A stretch of DNA of 51,075 bases from an uncultured Bacteroidales bacterium (GTDB lineage Bacteria; Bacteroidota; Bacteroidia; Bacteroidales; UBA932): assembly GCA_900544815.1 (NCBI GenBank), contig UQWT01000007.1, forward strand, positions 1 through 51,075, given 5' to 3'. The notes below the pieces were generated by a model. The model searched no databases, was not told the origin of the DNA, and was given only the letters and a program-made list of their open reading frames with translations. Positions 8,928 through 16,848 of this stretch are shown piece after piece. The position numbers and the translations under genes were made by a program. Every line of letters starts with the position of its first letter. Positions within the stretch are counted from its first letter, which is position 1.

Positions 8928-9359
8928 TTAAATTAAATTAAGAAAATCCTTTGTTTCAAACTCGGAAACAGCATCTCTTGCCTCTTTAAATTTACCTATA
9001 CACAAATAAGCTCCGGCATACAGAAGATTCATCTCTGGGAAAAGCAATAATGTAGCACTGTTCTCCTTAAGGAGGTAAAGGGCTTCATTACCCATTTTCA
9101 ATATTATAAGGAGATCTATATAACGGAACAGGATATCTGAATCATAAGGAAAACGTGAATACACCGGTTCACAGGCTGTCAAAGCATTGTCCAACTCATC
9201 ACTATCCATGTATGAGTCTATGACAAAAACAAGCTCATTCTCCGAAAGGATAAGCCTGTCTGTATTGCCCTCTTTTATAGCCCTATTAAAAATATCAAGA
9301 GCCCCGGAATAATCCTCATGGGGGAAATTGATATCTTCATCTAAAAAATCATTTGCCAT
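8928..9359 (-). CDS. Small TPR-like protein
   Basis: A 143-residue soluble protein made of helix pairs with tetratricopeptide character (DELDNALTACEPVYSRFPYDSD; MGNEALYLLKENSA; GKFKEARDAVSEF). There is no signal peptide or catalytic motif. It is a probable scaffold or partner protein of unknown role. Its start overlaps the 3' end of the DUF6913-like gene by 11 bp, implying translational coupling, and DUF368 starts 14 bp downstream. Confidence 0.7.
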   Translation of the reverse strand: MANDFLDEDINFPHEDYSGALDIFNRAIKEGNTDRLILSENELVFVIDSYMDSDELDNALTACEPVYSRFPYDSDILFRYIDLLIILKMGNEALYLLKENSATLLLFPEMNLLYAGAYLCIGKFKEARDAVSEFETKDFLNLI

Positions 9360-9909
9360 TAACTGGTTCAGTCTTAATCATCTCCAAATACCCGCGCAAC
9401 TTTCCAAACATCTCAACAGCTGAATATCTTGCGCCATCGGGTTGTTTAAGGACCATGGTAAAAAGGTTACTGTCAAACCCATTCCCCAAAGCTACCTTAA
9501 AACCGCTGTTTTCCAATCGGCAAATATAGTTCAAAGTATAATTATTTGCACCATTAAAGCAGATAAAAATATCAGACTCCTTATCTGTAAAATTCTTTAC
9601 TATACTATTTTTTGGAATACCTAACCAGTTAATATCCGTTCTCTTTAACAAAGTGATCCTGTTATTCTCTAACTTATGCTTGACAAAGAGTCCTTTTTCC
9701 CCCTCAATTATCAACCCACTGTAATCGACGCCCAATTTATCGAGAGCAGACAGCAGGGCAACAAGATCTGCAGAACTATGTGCAGAATCCATAAGATATG
9801 CAAAGGAAACAGATCTTATATGCGACCAATCGAGATATTGTCTGTCCACAACAACCATATCTTTAGTAATCTTATTCTTTCTAAATTGGTTTTTTATAAA
9901 ATTAAGCAT
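9349..9909 (-). CDS. DUF6913-like protein of unknown function
   Basis: A 186-residue soluble protein resembling a family of unknown function found in Bacteroidota (DUF6913 by recollection). Typical elements are the basic N-terminus MLNFIKNQFRK, the DSAHSS segment, SDIFICFNG and a C-terminal FGKLRGYLEMIK helix. A longer reading frame runs upstream to 10002, but the ATG at 9909 is chosen because a TAAATTTG promoter element lies at 9930-9937, downstream of the longer start, and because the extra residues look untranslated. First gene of the leftward operon that continues through mnmA. Confidence 0.65.
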   Translation of the reverse strand: MLNFIKNQFRKNKITKDMVVVDRQYLDWSHIRSVSFAYLMDSAHSSADLVALLSALDKLGVDYSGLIIEGEKGLFVKHKLENNRITLLKRTDINWLGIPKNSIVKNFTDKESDIFICFNGANNYTLNYICRLENSGFKVALGNGFDSNLFTMVLKQPDGARYSAVEMFGKLRGYLEMIKTEPVNGK

Positions 9910-9929
9910 AATCAACAGATAGATGACAG

Positions 9930-9937
9930 CAAATTTA
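9930..9937 (-). promoter_or_regulatory. Promoter -7 element TAAATTTG of the five-gene operon
   Basis: TAnnTTTG match 20 bp before the ATG at 9909. It decides the start codon of the first operon gene. Confidence 0.6.
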
Positions 9938-10012
9938 CAAAAATCCGGCCAAAATAAGTTAATGTTTACAATTACTGCCAACCTTTTATGAAGAATATTC
10001 AAAACAGTTTCT

Positions 10013-10020
10013 TATATTTG
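10013..10020 (+). promoter_or_regulatory. Promoter -7 element TATATTTG of the acyl-CoA synthetase
   Basis: TAnnTTTG match 17 bp before the ATG at 10038. It is divergent from the leftward operon promoter at 9930. Confidence 0.6.
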
Positions 10021-10037
10021 CGTTTCATTTTTATGAC

Positions 10038-11897
10038 ATGAGCATTATTGATACTAATATAACTCTGCGCGATTTATACACAGAGTCCGTTAAAAGATTT
10101 GCAGACAACAGGTCTTACAGCATTATAAACGGCGAATCGCTTACCTACAGACAGTTTGGAGAGAGGGTAGAGATGTTGAAATCTGTTCTTCGCGCAAACG
10201 GTGTAAAAAAAGGATATAAAGTTGCCATTTTAGGGGCAAGTATGCCCAACTGGCCGGTTTCATACTTTGCAATAACTACAATGGGGGCAGTTGCAGTTCC
10301 ACTCCTGCCGGATTTCACAGCTTTCGAAATTGCAAACATATTGGACCATTCCTCAACAACAGCAATAATCGTATCCAAAAGATTAATATATAAACTCTCA
10401 GATACAATACGGGAGAAGATGGATATAATATGCAGTATGGATACTCTTGAACTCTTAAAAGTACCATCTGACAACATACTATATCCGTCAGCCACAAACA
10501 GCATTGGCTGTGAAGAGGAAAAGGAGGATTGTATTCCGCTTCCGAGCGATTTAGCCTCCATTATCTATACATCCGGAACTTCAGGAACATCTAAAGGCGT
10601 TATGCTTACACACACCAATCTCTGCTCAAATCTGCAGATGTGTTACGACCTTTACCCAATAAACGAAAATGATATATTTTTGTCGTTCCTGCCGCTTTCC
10701 CACGCGTACGAATGTACCTTAGGGATGATGTACCCTCTCACTAAAGGTGCGTCTGTATACTATTTAGACGGAGCACCTACCCCATCCCTGCTTATGCCGG
10801 CACTCCAAAAGGTGAGGCCAACAATTATATGCAGCGTTCCACTTATTGTTGAGAAGATCTTCAAGAACAAGATCCGCCCAATGTTTACCAAGAACTGGAC
10901 AATGCAGTTCCTCTACTCAATAAATATTGTAAGGAGGATGCTTCACATGTTGGCCGGCAAGAAACTGCTTAAACTGTTTGGCGGAAGACTGAGATTCTTT
11001 GGCATTGGAGGCTCAAAATTAGACGGAGCAGTTGAGCAGTTCTTAAGAGATGCCAATTTCCCGTATGCCATTGGGTATGGTCTAACCGAGTGCTCTCCGT
11101 TAATAGCCGGAATGGTAGACAGAAGGGCATTTCAATCCACAGGACCCAAATTAGATGGAGTTGATATGATAATACATGACCCTAACGAAGCAGGTATTGG
11201 CGAGATATGGGTAAAAGGCCCCAACATTATGAAGGGCTACTATAAAGACCAGGTAAAGACAGAGGCTGCATTCAGCAGTGACGGCTGGTTCAGAACAAAG
11301 GACCTTGGAAAATTTGACAAAAAAGGTTACCTGTACATTAAAGGGAGGGTAGACAATATGATAATAGGTGCCAATGGAGAGAACATATACCCCGAGGAGA
11401 TTGAAGCAATCATAAATGACAACGACTTTGTTTTAGAATCTCTTGTTACCCAAAAAGGAAACAACCTTGTAGCAAAGGTGTACTTCAATTATGACCAGAT
11501 TGCCAAACTCATAGATTTTAGAGAGTTGGAGGCATCTATAAAGAAAAACATAAGTGCAAAATACCAAAAGCTCAACGAAAAGTATGAGCAGCTTTACGAA
11601 AAATATGAAAAATGGAGGGCAGACAGAGTAAAAGATAAAGATTCTATTCTAAACAGTAAGGAAAAAATTGAGCTTCCCGACAGTCGCAAGAAAGGGCATC
11701 AAGGCAAAAAAGAGAGAAAGGTTAGAGAGGAGGTGGTGGTTACCTTCCAAGACAAGTTAAACAAGGTTCAAAAAGAACTCTTGGCCTACGTAAACGAAAG
11801 GGTTAACAAGGCATCAAGAATCGGTGAGATTGTTGAACAGTCCGTCCCTTTTGAAAAAACTGCTACAAACAAAATAAAAAGGTATCTTTACGCATAA
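10038..11897 (+). CDS. Long-chain acyl-CoA synthetase (AMP-binding family)
   Basis: Activates fatty acids to acyl-CoA via an acyl-adenylate. The P-loop is YTSGTSGTSKGVMLTH near residue 180, the A5 motif is GYGLTECSPL, the A7-A8 region GWFRTKDLG and GRVDNMIIGANGENIYPEE, and the catalytic lysine of the C-terminal lobe is in EKTATNKIKRYLY. The length of 619 aa is above that of close Bacteroidales forms because of a charged insert of about 60-70 residues (QKLNEKYEQLYEKYEKWRAD onward) inside the small C-terminal domain. It is a single-gene unit with its own promoter and terminator. The chain-length preference cannot be read from sequence. Confidence 0.88.
   Translation: MSIIDTNITLRDLYTESVKRFADNRSYSIINGESLTYRQFGERVEMLKSVLRANGVKKGYKVAILGASMPNWPVSYFAITTMGAVAVPLLPDFTAFEIANILDHSSTTAIIVSKRLIYKLSDTIREKMDIICSMDTLELLKVPSDNILYPSATNSIGCEEEKEDCIPLPSDLASIIYTSGTSGTSKGVMLTHTNLCSNLQMCYDLYPINENDIFLSFLPLSHAYECTLGMMYPLTKGASVYYLDGAPTPSLLMPALQKVRPTIICSVPLIVEKIFKNKIRPMFTKNWTMQFLYSINIVRRMLHMLAGKKLLKLFGGRLRFFGIGGSKLDGAVEQFLRDANFPYAIGYGLTECSPLIAGMVDRRAFQSTGPKLDGVDMIIHDPNEAGIGEIWVKGPNIMKGYYKDQVKTEAAFSSDGWFRTKDLGKFDKKGYLYIKGRVDNMIIGANGENIYPEEIEAIINDNDFVLESLVTQKGNNLVAKVYFNYDQIAKLIDFRELEASIKKNISAKYQKLNEKYEQLYEKYEKWRADRVKDKDSILNSKEKIELPDSRKKGHQGKKERKVREEVVVTFQDKLNKVQKELLAYVNERVNKASRIGEIVEQSVPFEKTATNKIKRYLYA
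11673..11683 (-). repeat. Near-copy of 11-mer (TTGTCGGGAAG family)
   Basis: Reads CTTCCCGACAG on the + strand, keeping the core GTCGGGAAG; encodes Leu-Pro-Asp. Confidence 0.5.
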
Positions 11898-11901
11898 TAA
11901 T

Positions 11902-11944
11902 AAAATATAACGCCCCGGTTGAAGATTGAGGCGTTATATTTTTT
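11902..11944 (+). terminator. Rho-independent terminator of acyl-CoA synthetase gene
   Basis: The stem AAAATATAACGCC pairs with GGCGTTATATTTT around a loop of about 15 bases, followed by further T residues. It starts four bases after the stop codon. Confidence 0.85.
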
Positions 11945-11987
11945 AATTGGAACCAATCCTACCCATAATTTCATTTTTCTGAGTTTG

Positions 11988-12050
11988 TTAAGTTTTAACA
12001 GAGGAGCATAACACAAATAATAGAAATATTGTAAAAGCAAGTCGTTTCAT
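11988..12050 (-). other. 20-codon signal-peptide-like ORF, possible relic of a lipoprotein gene
   Basis: A short frame encoding a basic N-terminus, a hydrophobic core and a cysteine (MKRLAFTIFLLFVLCSS), then a stop at codon 21. A TAATTTTG promoter element sits at 12068-12075, 17 bp ahead of the ATG. It looks like the lipoprotein signal of a gene whose body is gone, but it could be a true small peptide. It is too short to prove. With the TPR relic at 12249 it marks the 11945-12500 stretch as decayed sequence. Confidence 0.35.
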
Positions 12051-12248
12051 CGTTGTATTTTTGTTTACAAAATTAGGATGTTAAAATAGAAAAGTTCTAA
12101 AATATGCCCAAGAAAAATATTACATAGCGCTTACATAATACACTAAAATTCAACTATTTACATATTTACAAAACGCTGAAATTATTACACAATCTTAACT
12201 AATTAACACTCAATGCATTACAATTACATACACAACTCAAGAATATAA

Positions 12249-12491
12249 TCATCTGTATTTCGAATAATTAGCCAAGAACTATATTTTTCAAAGAATGATT
12301 CGCTTATACAGATTGCAAGAAACCATTATAAAAGAGATCCTAAAAGCTTGTACTATTGTCTGTCTGAATTCTATTACGGAGAGATTTTGCAAAACAGAGG
12401 GGAGGATACCATAGCCATGATAAAATTCTTAAGCATTATAGATGCGGCCTCAGGAGCGGCCAACAAAGATTACTACACAACAATGCTCTAA
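12249..12491 (+). pseudogene. C-terminal fragment of a TPR protein, no start
   Basis: The frame from just after the TAA at 12246 to the TAA at 12489 encodes 80 residues of convincing protein character, with no start codon at its beginning. Parts such as NDSLIQIARNHYKRDPKS, YYCLSEFYYGEILQNRGED and AMIKFLSIIDAASGAA resemble the helix pairs of the TPR-type regulators or lipoproteins common in Bacteroidales. The upstream 200 bases are AT-rich with stops in all frames, so the N-terminal part has been lost. The next feature is the clpB terminator. It is called a remnant; a short translated protein from an internal ATG is the alternative. Confidence 0.55.
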
Positions 12492-12500
12492 TACAAAAAA

Positions 12501-12538
12501 GAGGGTGTACCAAATTTTTTCATTTGATACACTCCCCC
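12501..12538 (-). terminator. Terminator of clpB, GAGGGTG type
   Basis: On the minus strand GGGGAGTGTATCAAAT pairs with TTTGGTACACCCTC, followed by TTTTTT. It belongs to a set of similar hairpins also at 18102 and 22521. Confidence 0.8.
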
Positions 12539-12569
12539 CTTTTATTTGTGGAGTTCTGTTACAGGAGTC

Positions 12570-14714
12570 CTACCTATTAAGAAATTCCAACTTTCCGTTG
12601 TTGTAATCTACTGTTATTGCATGCTCTTTGGTTATCTCGCCTGCAATAATCTTGGTTGCAAGTTCGTTTATAAGCTCTTTCTGGAGTAGCCTCTTTATTG
12701 GCCTTGCGCCGTAGGCTATATCAAAGCCTTTGGAAGCAAGATAGTTGAGGGCCGGCTCTGTAAAGTCTATCTGTATCTCCTTCTCCGCAAGCAGATCCTT
12801 AATCTGATGGATCTGAAGCATAAGAATATCTTTAATATCCTTCTCGCTCAGAGGTTGGAACATTATAACCTCATCTATACGGTTAAGGAACTCCGGTCTT
12901 ACACTTCTCTTAAGAACCTCCAAAACTGCATTCTTGCAATCTGCAAGAGCCTGGGACTTGTTAACATCGTTTATCTTGTTCATGTAGCTTTGGATAATAT
13001 CTGCGCCAACATTGCTTGTCATGATAAGGATGGTGTTCTTAAAGTTTACCGTTCTGCCCTTGCCGTCTGTAAGACGTCCGTCATCGAGTACCTGCAACAA
13101 GATATTGAATACATCGGGGTGAGCCTTCTCTATCTCATCGAACAGAACTACAGAGTAAGGTTTCCTTCTTACAGCCTCTGTAAGCTGGCCGCCCTCGTCA
13201 TATCCTACATATCCCGGAGGCGCACCAATAAGTCTTGTGACTGCAAAACTCTCTTGATACTCAGACATATCTATTCTTGTCATAAGGTTTTCGTCGTTAA
13301 ACAGGAACTCTGCAAGCGCCTTTGCCAACTCTGTCTTACCTACACCTGTGGTACCAAGGAACAGGAACGAACCTATAGGTCTCTTCTCGTTCTGCAACCC
13401 TGCACGCGACCTACGTACCGCATCTGCCACAGCCTTAATAGCCTCATCCTGTCCTATGACCCTCTTATGCAACTCCTCTTCAAGGTGAAGTAGCTTATCT
13501 TTTTCGCTCTGGAGCATACGTTTTACAGGTATGCCGGTCCATTTTGCCACAACCTCTGCAATATCCTCCGGTGTAACCTCCTCGTTGATGAGTGGATTAG
13601 GATTTTCTGCCTTCTTCTTCTCCAATGCTTTAATCTCCTCCTGCAGCCCGCCAATCTTACCATATCTTATCTCTGCAACCTTTGCATAGTCTCCGTTTCG
13701 CTCTGCTATGTCTGCATCTGTCTTAAGGTCATCTATCTCCTGCCTTTTCCTTGATATGGAGTTGAGCAGATCTTTCTCCTCTTTCCACTGGGCATCTGCA
13801 ACCTTCTTCTCTGCCCTCAGCTGCTCCAACTGAGAGTTGATGTCATCCAATTTAGGGGATTTTCCCTCTCTCTTAATGGCCTCTCTCTCTATCTCCAGCT
13901 GTTTTACCTTACGGTTCATCTCATCTATCTTCTCAGGAACGGAGTTCATCTCCAACCTCAGTTTAGATGCGGCCTCATCCACAAGGTCTATGGCTTTGTC
14001 GGGAAGAAAACGATTGGAAATATATCTGTTTGAAAGGTCTACCGCTGCTATGATTGCATCATCCTCGATACGAACTTTGTGGTGATTTTCATATTTCTCC
14101 TTAAGTCCTCTAAGGATTGAGATGCTCTCTGCAGGTGACGGCTCATCTACCATAACCATCTGGAATCTTCTCTCAAGAGCCTTATCCTGCTCAAAGTATT
14201 TCTGATACTCGTCCAATGTGGTAGAGCCTATTGTCCTCAATTCGCCCCTTGCAAGTGCAGGTTTAAGAATGTTTGCTGCATCCATTGCGCCGCTGCTCTT
14301 TCCTGCTCCAACAAGTGTGTGAATCTCATCTATATACAGGATAATCTCACCTTGGCTGTCTATTACCTCCTTAACTACAGATTTAAGTCTCTCCTCAAAT
14401 TCTCCCTGATATTTTGCGCCTGCTATAAGCGCACCCATATCGAGCGAATAAATTAATTTGTCCTTAAGATTCTCTGCTACGTCTCCGTGAACAATCCTTT
14501 GGGCAATACCCTCGGCTATGGCTGTCTTACCAACTCCCGGCTCGCCAACCAATATAGGGTTGTTTTTGGTTCTTCTGCTTAGAATCTGAAGCACACGCCT
14601 AATCTCCTCGTCCCTTCCTATTACCGGATCCAACTTGCCCTTTTTGGCAAGCTCTACCAAATTTGTAGAGTAAAGATCCAATGCTTTTTGACTTGATTGA
14701 TCGTTGTTTGTCAT
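12570..14714 (-). CDS. clpB: ClpB disaggregase lacking the N-terminal domain
   Basis: Hsp100 chaperone that, with DnaK, extracts proteins from aggregates. It has two AAA+ modules: Walker A GEPGVGKTA near residue 58 and GTTGVGKTE near residue 460, Walker B IILYIDEIHTL and VVLFDEIEKAHP, and a coiled-coil middle domain between (about residues 270-390). The protein begins at KALDLYSTNLVELAKKGKLD, the linker that in normal ClpB (about 860 aa) follows the roughly 145-residue Clp_N domain. Here the gene itself starts there: AAAGGAGAAA precedes the ATG, and no Clp_N coding remains upstream. It matches the short ClpB isoform of other bacteria, which is normally made from an internal start. Single-gene unit with a terminator. 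Confidence 0.92.
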   Translation of the reverse strand: MTNNDQSSQKALDLYSTNLVELAKKGKLDPVIGRDEEIRRVLQILSRRTKNNPILVGEPGVGKTAIAEGIAQRIVHGDVAENLKDKLIYSLDMGALIAGAKYQGEFEERLKSVVKEVIDSQGEIILYIDEIHTLVGAGKSSGAMDAANILKPALARGELRTIGSTTLDEYQKYFEQDKALERRFQMVMVDEPSPAESISILRGLKEKYENHHKVRIEDDAIIAAVDLSNRYISNRFLPDKAIDLVDEAASKLRLEMNSVPEKIDEMNRKVKQLEIEREAIKREGKSPKLDDINSQLEQLRAEKKVADAQWKEEKDLLNSISRKRQEIDDLKTDADIAERNGDYAKVAEIRYGKIGGLQEEIKALEKKKAENPNPLINEEVTPEDIAEVVAKWTGIPVKRMLQSEKDKLLHLEEELHKRVIGQDEAIKAVADAVRRSRAGLQNEKRPIGSFLFLGTTGVGKTELAKALAEFLFNDENLMTRIDMSEYQESFAVTRLIGAPPGYVGYDEGGQLTEAVRRKPYSVVLFDEIEKAHPDVFNILLQVLDDGRLTDGKGRTVNFKNTILIMTSNVGADIIQSYMNKINDVNKSQALADCKNAVLEVLKRSVRPEFLNRIDEVIMFQPLSEKDIKDILMLQIHQIKDLLAEKEIQIDFTEPALNYLASKGFDIAYGARPIKRLLQKELINELATKIIAGEITKEHAITVDYNNGKLEFLNR
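13996..14006 (+). repeat. Exact copy of 11-mer TTGTCGGGAAG
   Basis: Inside clpB (opposite strand), where it encodes Leu-Pro-Asp-Lys of the conserved FLPDKAIDL motif. Confidence 0.7.
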
Positions 14715-14785
14715 ATATTATTTTCTCCTTTTTTCTTTTTATTTGGCTTAGAGTATAACAAAAGACTTACCAAATGATTCTTTAG

Positions 14786-14798
14786 TGACATACTGTCA
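14786..14798. promoter_or_regulatory. Inverted repeat TGACA-TAC-TGTCA upstream of clpB
   Basis: A perfect 5-bp palindrome with a 3-bp spacer, 71 bp before the clpB ATG. A further TGACAG half-site lies at 14825. It could be an operator for heat-shock control or for the divergent queE promoter; no known regulator is assigned. Confidence 0.35.
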
Positions 14799-14865
14799 TG
14801 AATCTGCAATAAAAACTTACTTCGTGACAGCCGTTGAATTATTTTTTTAAGAGAAAAATAAACTC

Positions 14866-14873
14866 TATATTTG
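14866..14873 (+). promoter_or_regulatory. Promoter -7 element TATATTTG of queE
   Basis: TAnnTTTG match 55 bp before the preferred ATG at 14928. The TTG at 14871 overlaps it and cannot be the start. Confidence 0.55.
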
Positions 14874-14927
14874 TCCTTAACGATTATGTGGCAGGGTATA
14901 TTAGCCCTGTGTTTTGATAGTTTGACA

Positions 14928-15566
14928 ATGCAGGATATTGTATACAATAGTGAGACTCTTAAAAATGGAAATTTTCTGCCTGTGGTGGAGTGTTTCTACA
15001 CAATTCAGGGGGAGGGGCGCCATACAGGTGAGGCAACATATTTCATAAGACTTGCGGGGTGTGATATCCACTGCCCGTGGTGTGACGCCAAAAATACATG
15101 GAATGCGACAAAATTTCCTGTAGTTCCCATAGGGGAGATTGTGGCGGGTGTCCTTAATGCAGCTGCTCCTGCCGTTGTAATAACGGGAGGCGAGCCTCTC
15201 AAATATCCCTTAGGGCCCCTTACAAAGCTACTTAAAGAGAATAGGATAAGAATATATGTAGAGACATCGGGGTCCGAACCTTTGTCGGGAAGAATAGACT
15301 GGATCTGCATATCTCCCAAAAGGAGGGCTGCGCCGCTTAAGGAGAATCTTAAGGTTGCCAATGAGCTGAAGGTGGTTGTTTCGCTTCCTTGCGATTTTTC
15401 GTGGGCGGAGGAGAATGCGGCAATGGTTGGCAATGACTGCCTGCTCTATCTGCAGCCGGAATGGGGAAGGATGGGAGAGATAATGCCGCTGATAGTTAAT
15501 TATGTAAAGGAGCATCCGCAGTGGAGGGTTTCGCTGCAGACTCACAAGTTTATGGATATTCCATAA
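14928..15566 (+). CDS. queE: 7-carboxy-7-deazaguanine synthase QueE
   Basis: Radical-SAM enzyme that turns 6-carboxytetrahydropterin into 7-carboxy-7-deazaguanine, a queuosine precursor. It shows the substrate motif FYTIQGEGRHTGE, the cluster triad GCDIHCPWCD and ITGGEP. ATG candidates are 14886 and 14928; 14928 is chosen because MQDIVYNSE leads directly into the family N-terminus. The length of 212 aa fits. The previous pathway enzyme, queD, is also in this window at 46726 but in another operon. queE stands alone; the stop codon is followed at once by an exact copy of the 11-mer. Confidence 0.92.
   Translation: MQDIVYNSETLKNGNFLPVVECFYTIQGEGRHTGEATYFIRLAGCDIHCPWCDAKNTWNATKFPVVPIGEIVAGVLNAAAPAVVITGGEPLKYPLGPLTKLLKENRIRIYVETSGSEPLSGRIDWICISPKRRAAPLKENLKVANELKVVVSLPCDFSWAEENAAMVGNDCLLYLQPEWGRMGEIMPLIVNYVKEHPQWRVSLQTHKFMDIP
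15282..15292 (+). repeat. Exact copy of 11-mer TTGTCGGGAAG
   Basis: Inside queE, read as Leu-Ser-Gly-Arg. Confidence 0.8.
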
Positions 15567-15577
15567 TTGTCGGGAAG
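15567..15577 (+). repeat. Exact copy of 11-mer TTGTCGGGAAG
   Basis: Intergenic, beginning at the first base after the queE stop and 285 bp from the previous copy. Confidence 0.8.
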
Positions 15578-15619
15578 AGAATAGGACTAAACTAAATTAA
15601 TTTTAAACTATAGATGATA

Positions 15620-16831
15620 ATGAAAAAAACATTAGTTCTTTTAATGGCAGCCATGATGATGGCTCCTGGTGCTTTTGCACAGAAAAAAGCCAAGAAAGCC
15701 GAGGTTAAGCCTGAGGGTTATATCTTTACAACCGTAAAGGCAAACCCTGTTACTCCTATCAAGAACCAGAGCAGTTCCGGTACATGCTGGGCATTCTCAA
15801 CCATATCGTTCCTTGAGAGTGAGGCAATCAAAGCAGGAAAGGCGGACACTACCCTTAATCTTTCCGAGATGTTTATAGTTTCAAGGGCTTATTCAGACAA
15901 GGCAGAGAAGTATGTAAGATTGGATGGCAATCTTAACTTTGCCGGTGGTTCGGACTTTGGCGATGTTGTTACCGTATTTAAAAATTATGGTATAGTGCCT
16001 GAGAATGAGATGCTTGGTCTTAACTACGGCCAAAAAGTACACAGACATGCAGAGTTGGATGCAGTGCTTAAGGCATACGTAGAGGCTGTTGCAAAGAAAC
16101 CTATGCGTACTCTTTCAACTGCTTGGAAGAGAGGTTTTGAGGGTATCCTTTCTGCTTATCTTGGTGATGTTCCTCAGAAGTTTACAGTTAACGGAAAGGA
16201 GTATACCCCTAAGTCATATGAAGAGAGCCTTGGCCTTAACTTAGATGATTATGTGTCACTTACAAGTTTTACTCACCATCCTTTCTATGAGTCTTTTGTT
16301 ATTGAAGTTCCCGACAACTGGCGTTGGTCTCAGTCATACAACCTCCCTATGGATGAACTTGAGCAGGTTATGGACTATGCAATCAACAACGGTTACACAT
16401 TTGCATGGGGTGCCGATGTGAGCGAGAAAGGCTTTACAAGAAACGGACTTGGTGTTGTTCCGGATGTTGCAGCGGCAATGAAATCTGCAGGTTCAGACCA
16501 GGAGAAATGGATTGGTGTTTCCAAGGAGGATAAAGAGGCTGCAATGTACAACCAGAATGCTCCGGGCAAAGAGTTGGAGATTACCCAGGAGATGAGACAG
16601 GTTGCATTTGATGAGGGCACAACTACAGATGACCACGGAATGCACGTTTACGGTATTGCAAAAGACCAGAACGGTACTAAATACTATATAGTAAAGAACT
16701 CTTGGGGCCCAAGCGGAAAATATAAAGGAATCTGGTATGTTTCAGTGCCTTATGTTAAGTACAAGACAATGAATATACTTATTAACAAGAATGCTATCCC
16801 TTCAGAGATACGAGCCAAACTTTGTCTATAA
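15620..16831 (+). CDS. Secreted C1B cysteine aminopeptidase (PepC/bleomycin hydrolase-like), copy 1
   Basis: Papain-fold peptidase of the bleomycin-hydrolase group with an N-terminal signal peptide (MKKTLVLLMAAMMMAPGAFA), so it acts outside the cytoplasm. The catalytic cysteine is in SSSGTCWAFST near residue 50, the histidine in DDHGMHVYGIA and the asparagine in VKNSWGPSG near the C-terminus. The start at 15620 gives a clean signal peptide; an ATG at 15614 adds two residues. It is followed 17 bp later by a paralogue with the same layout, so the two form an operon ending at a terminator at 18102. Cytosolic PepC proteins lack such a signal. Confidence 0.88.
   Translation: MKKTLVLLMAAMMMAPGAFAQKKAKKAEVKPEGYIFTTVKANPVTPIKNQSSSGTCWAFSTISFLESEAIKAGKADTTLNLSEMFIVSRAYSDKAEKYVRLDGNLNFAGGSDFGDVVTVFKNYGIVPENEMLGLNYGQKVHRHAELDAVLKAYVEAVAKKPMRTLSTAWKRGFEGILSAYLGDVPQKFTVNGKEYTPKSYEESLGLNLDDYVSLTSFTHHPFYESFVIEVPDNWRWSQSYNLPMDELEQVMDYAINNGYTFAWGADVSEKGFTRNGLGVVPDVAAAMKSAGSDQEKWIGVSKEDKEAAMYNQNAPGKELEITQEMRQVAFDEGTTTDDHGMHVYGIAKDQNGTKYYIVKNSWGPSGKYKGIWYVSVPYVKYKTMNILINKNAIPSEIRAKLCL
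16307..16317 (-). repeat. Near-copy of 11-mer (TTGTCGGGAAC)
   Basis: One mismatch at the last base, within the first C1 peptidase gene. Confidence 0.45.
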
Positions 16832-16848
16832 TCTTTAATAACTTAAAT

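Noticed and set aside
14711..14947. Minus-strand ORF of 78 codons ahead of clpB, considered as the missing Clp_N domain
   Set aside because: The translation has no Clp_N features, is full of basic and AT-driven residues and overlaps the queE promoter; the clpB ribosome site lies within it.
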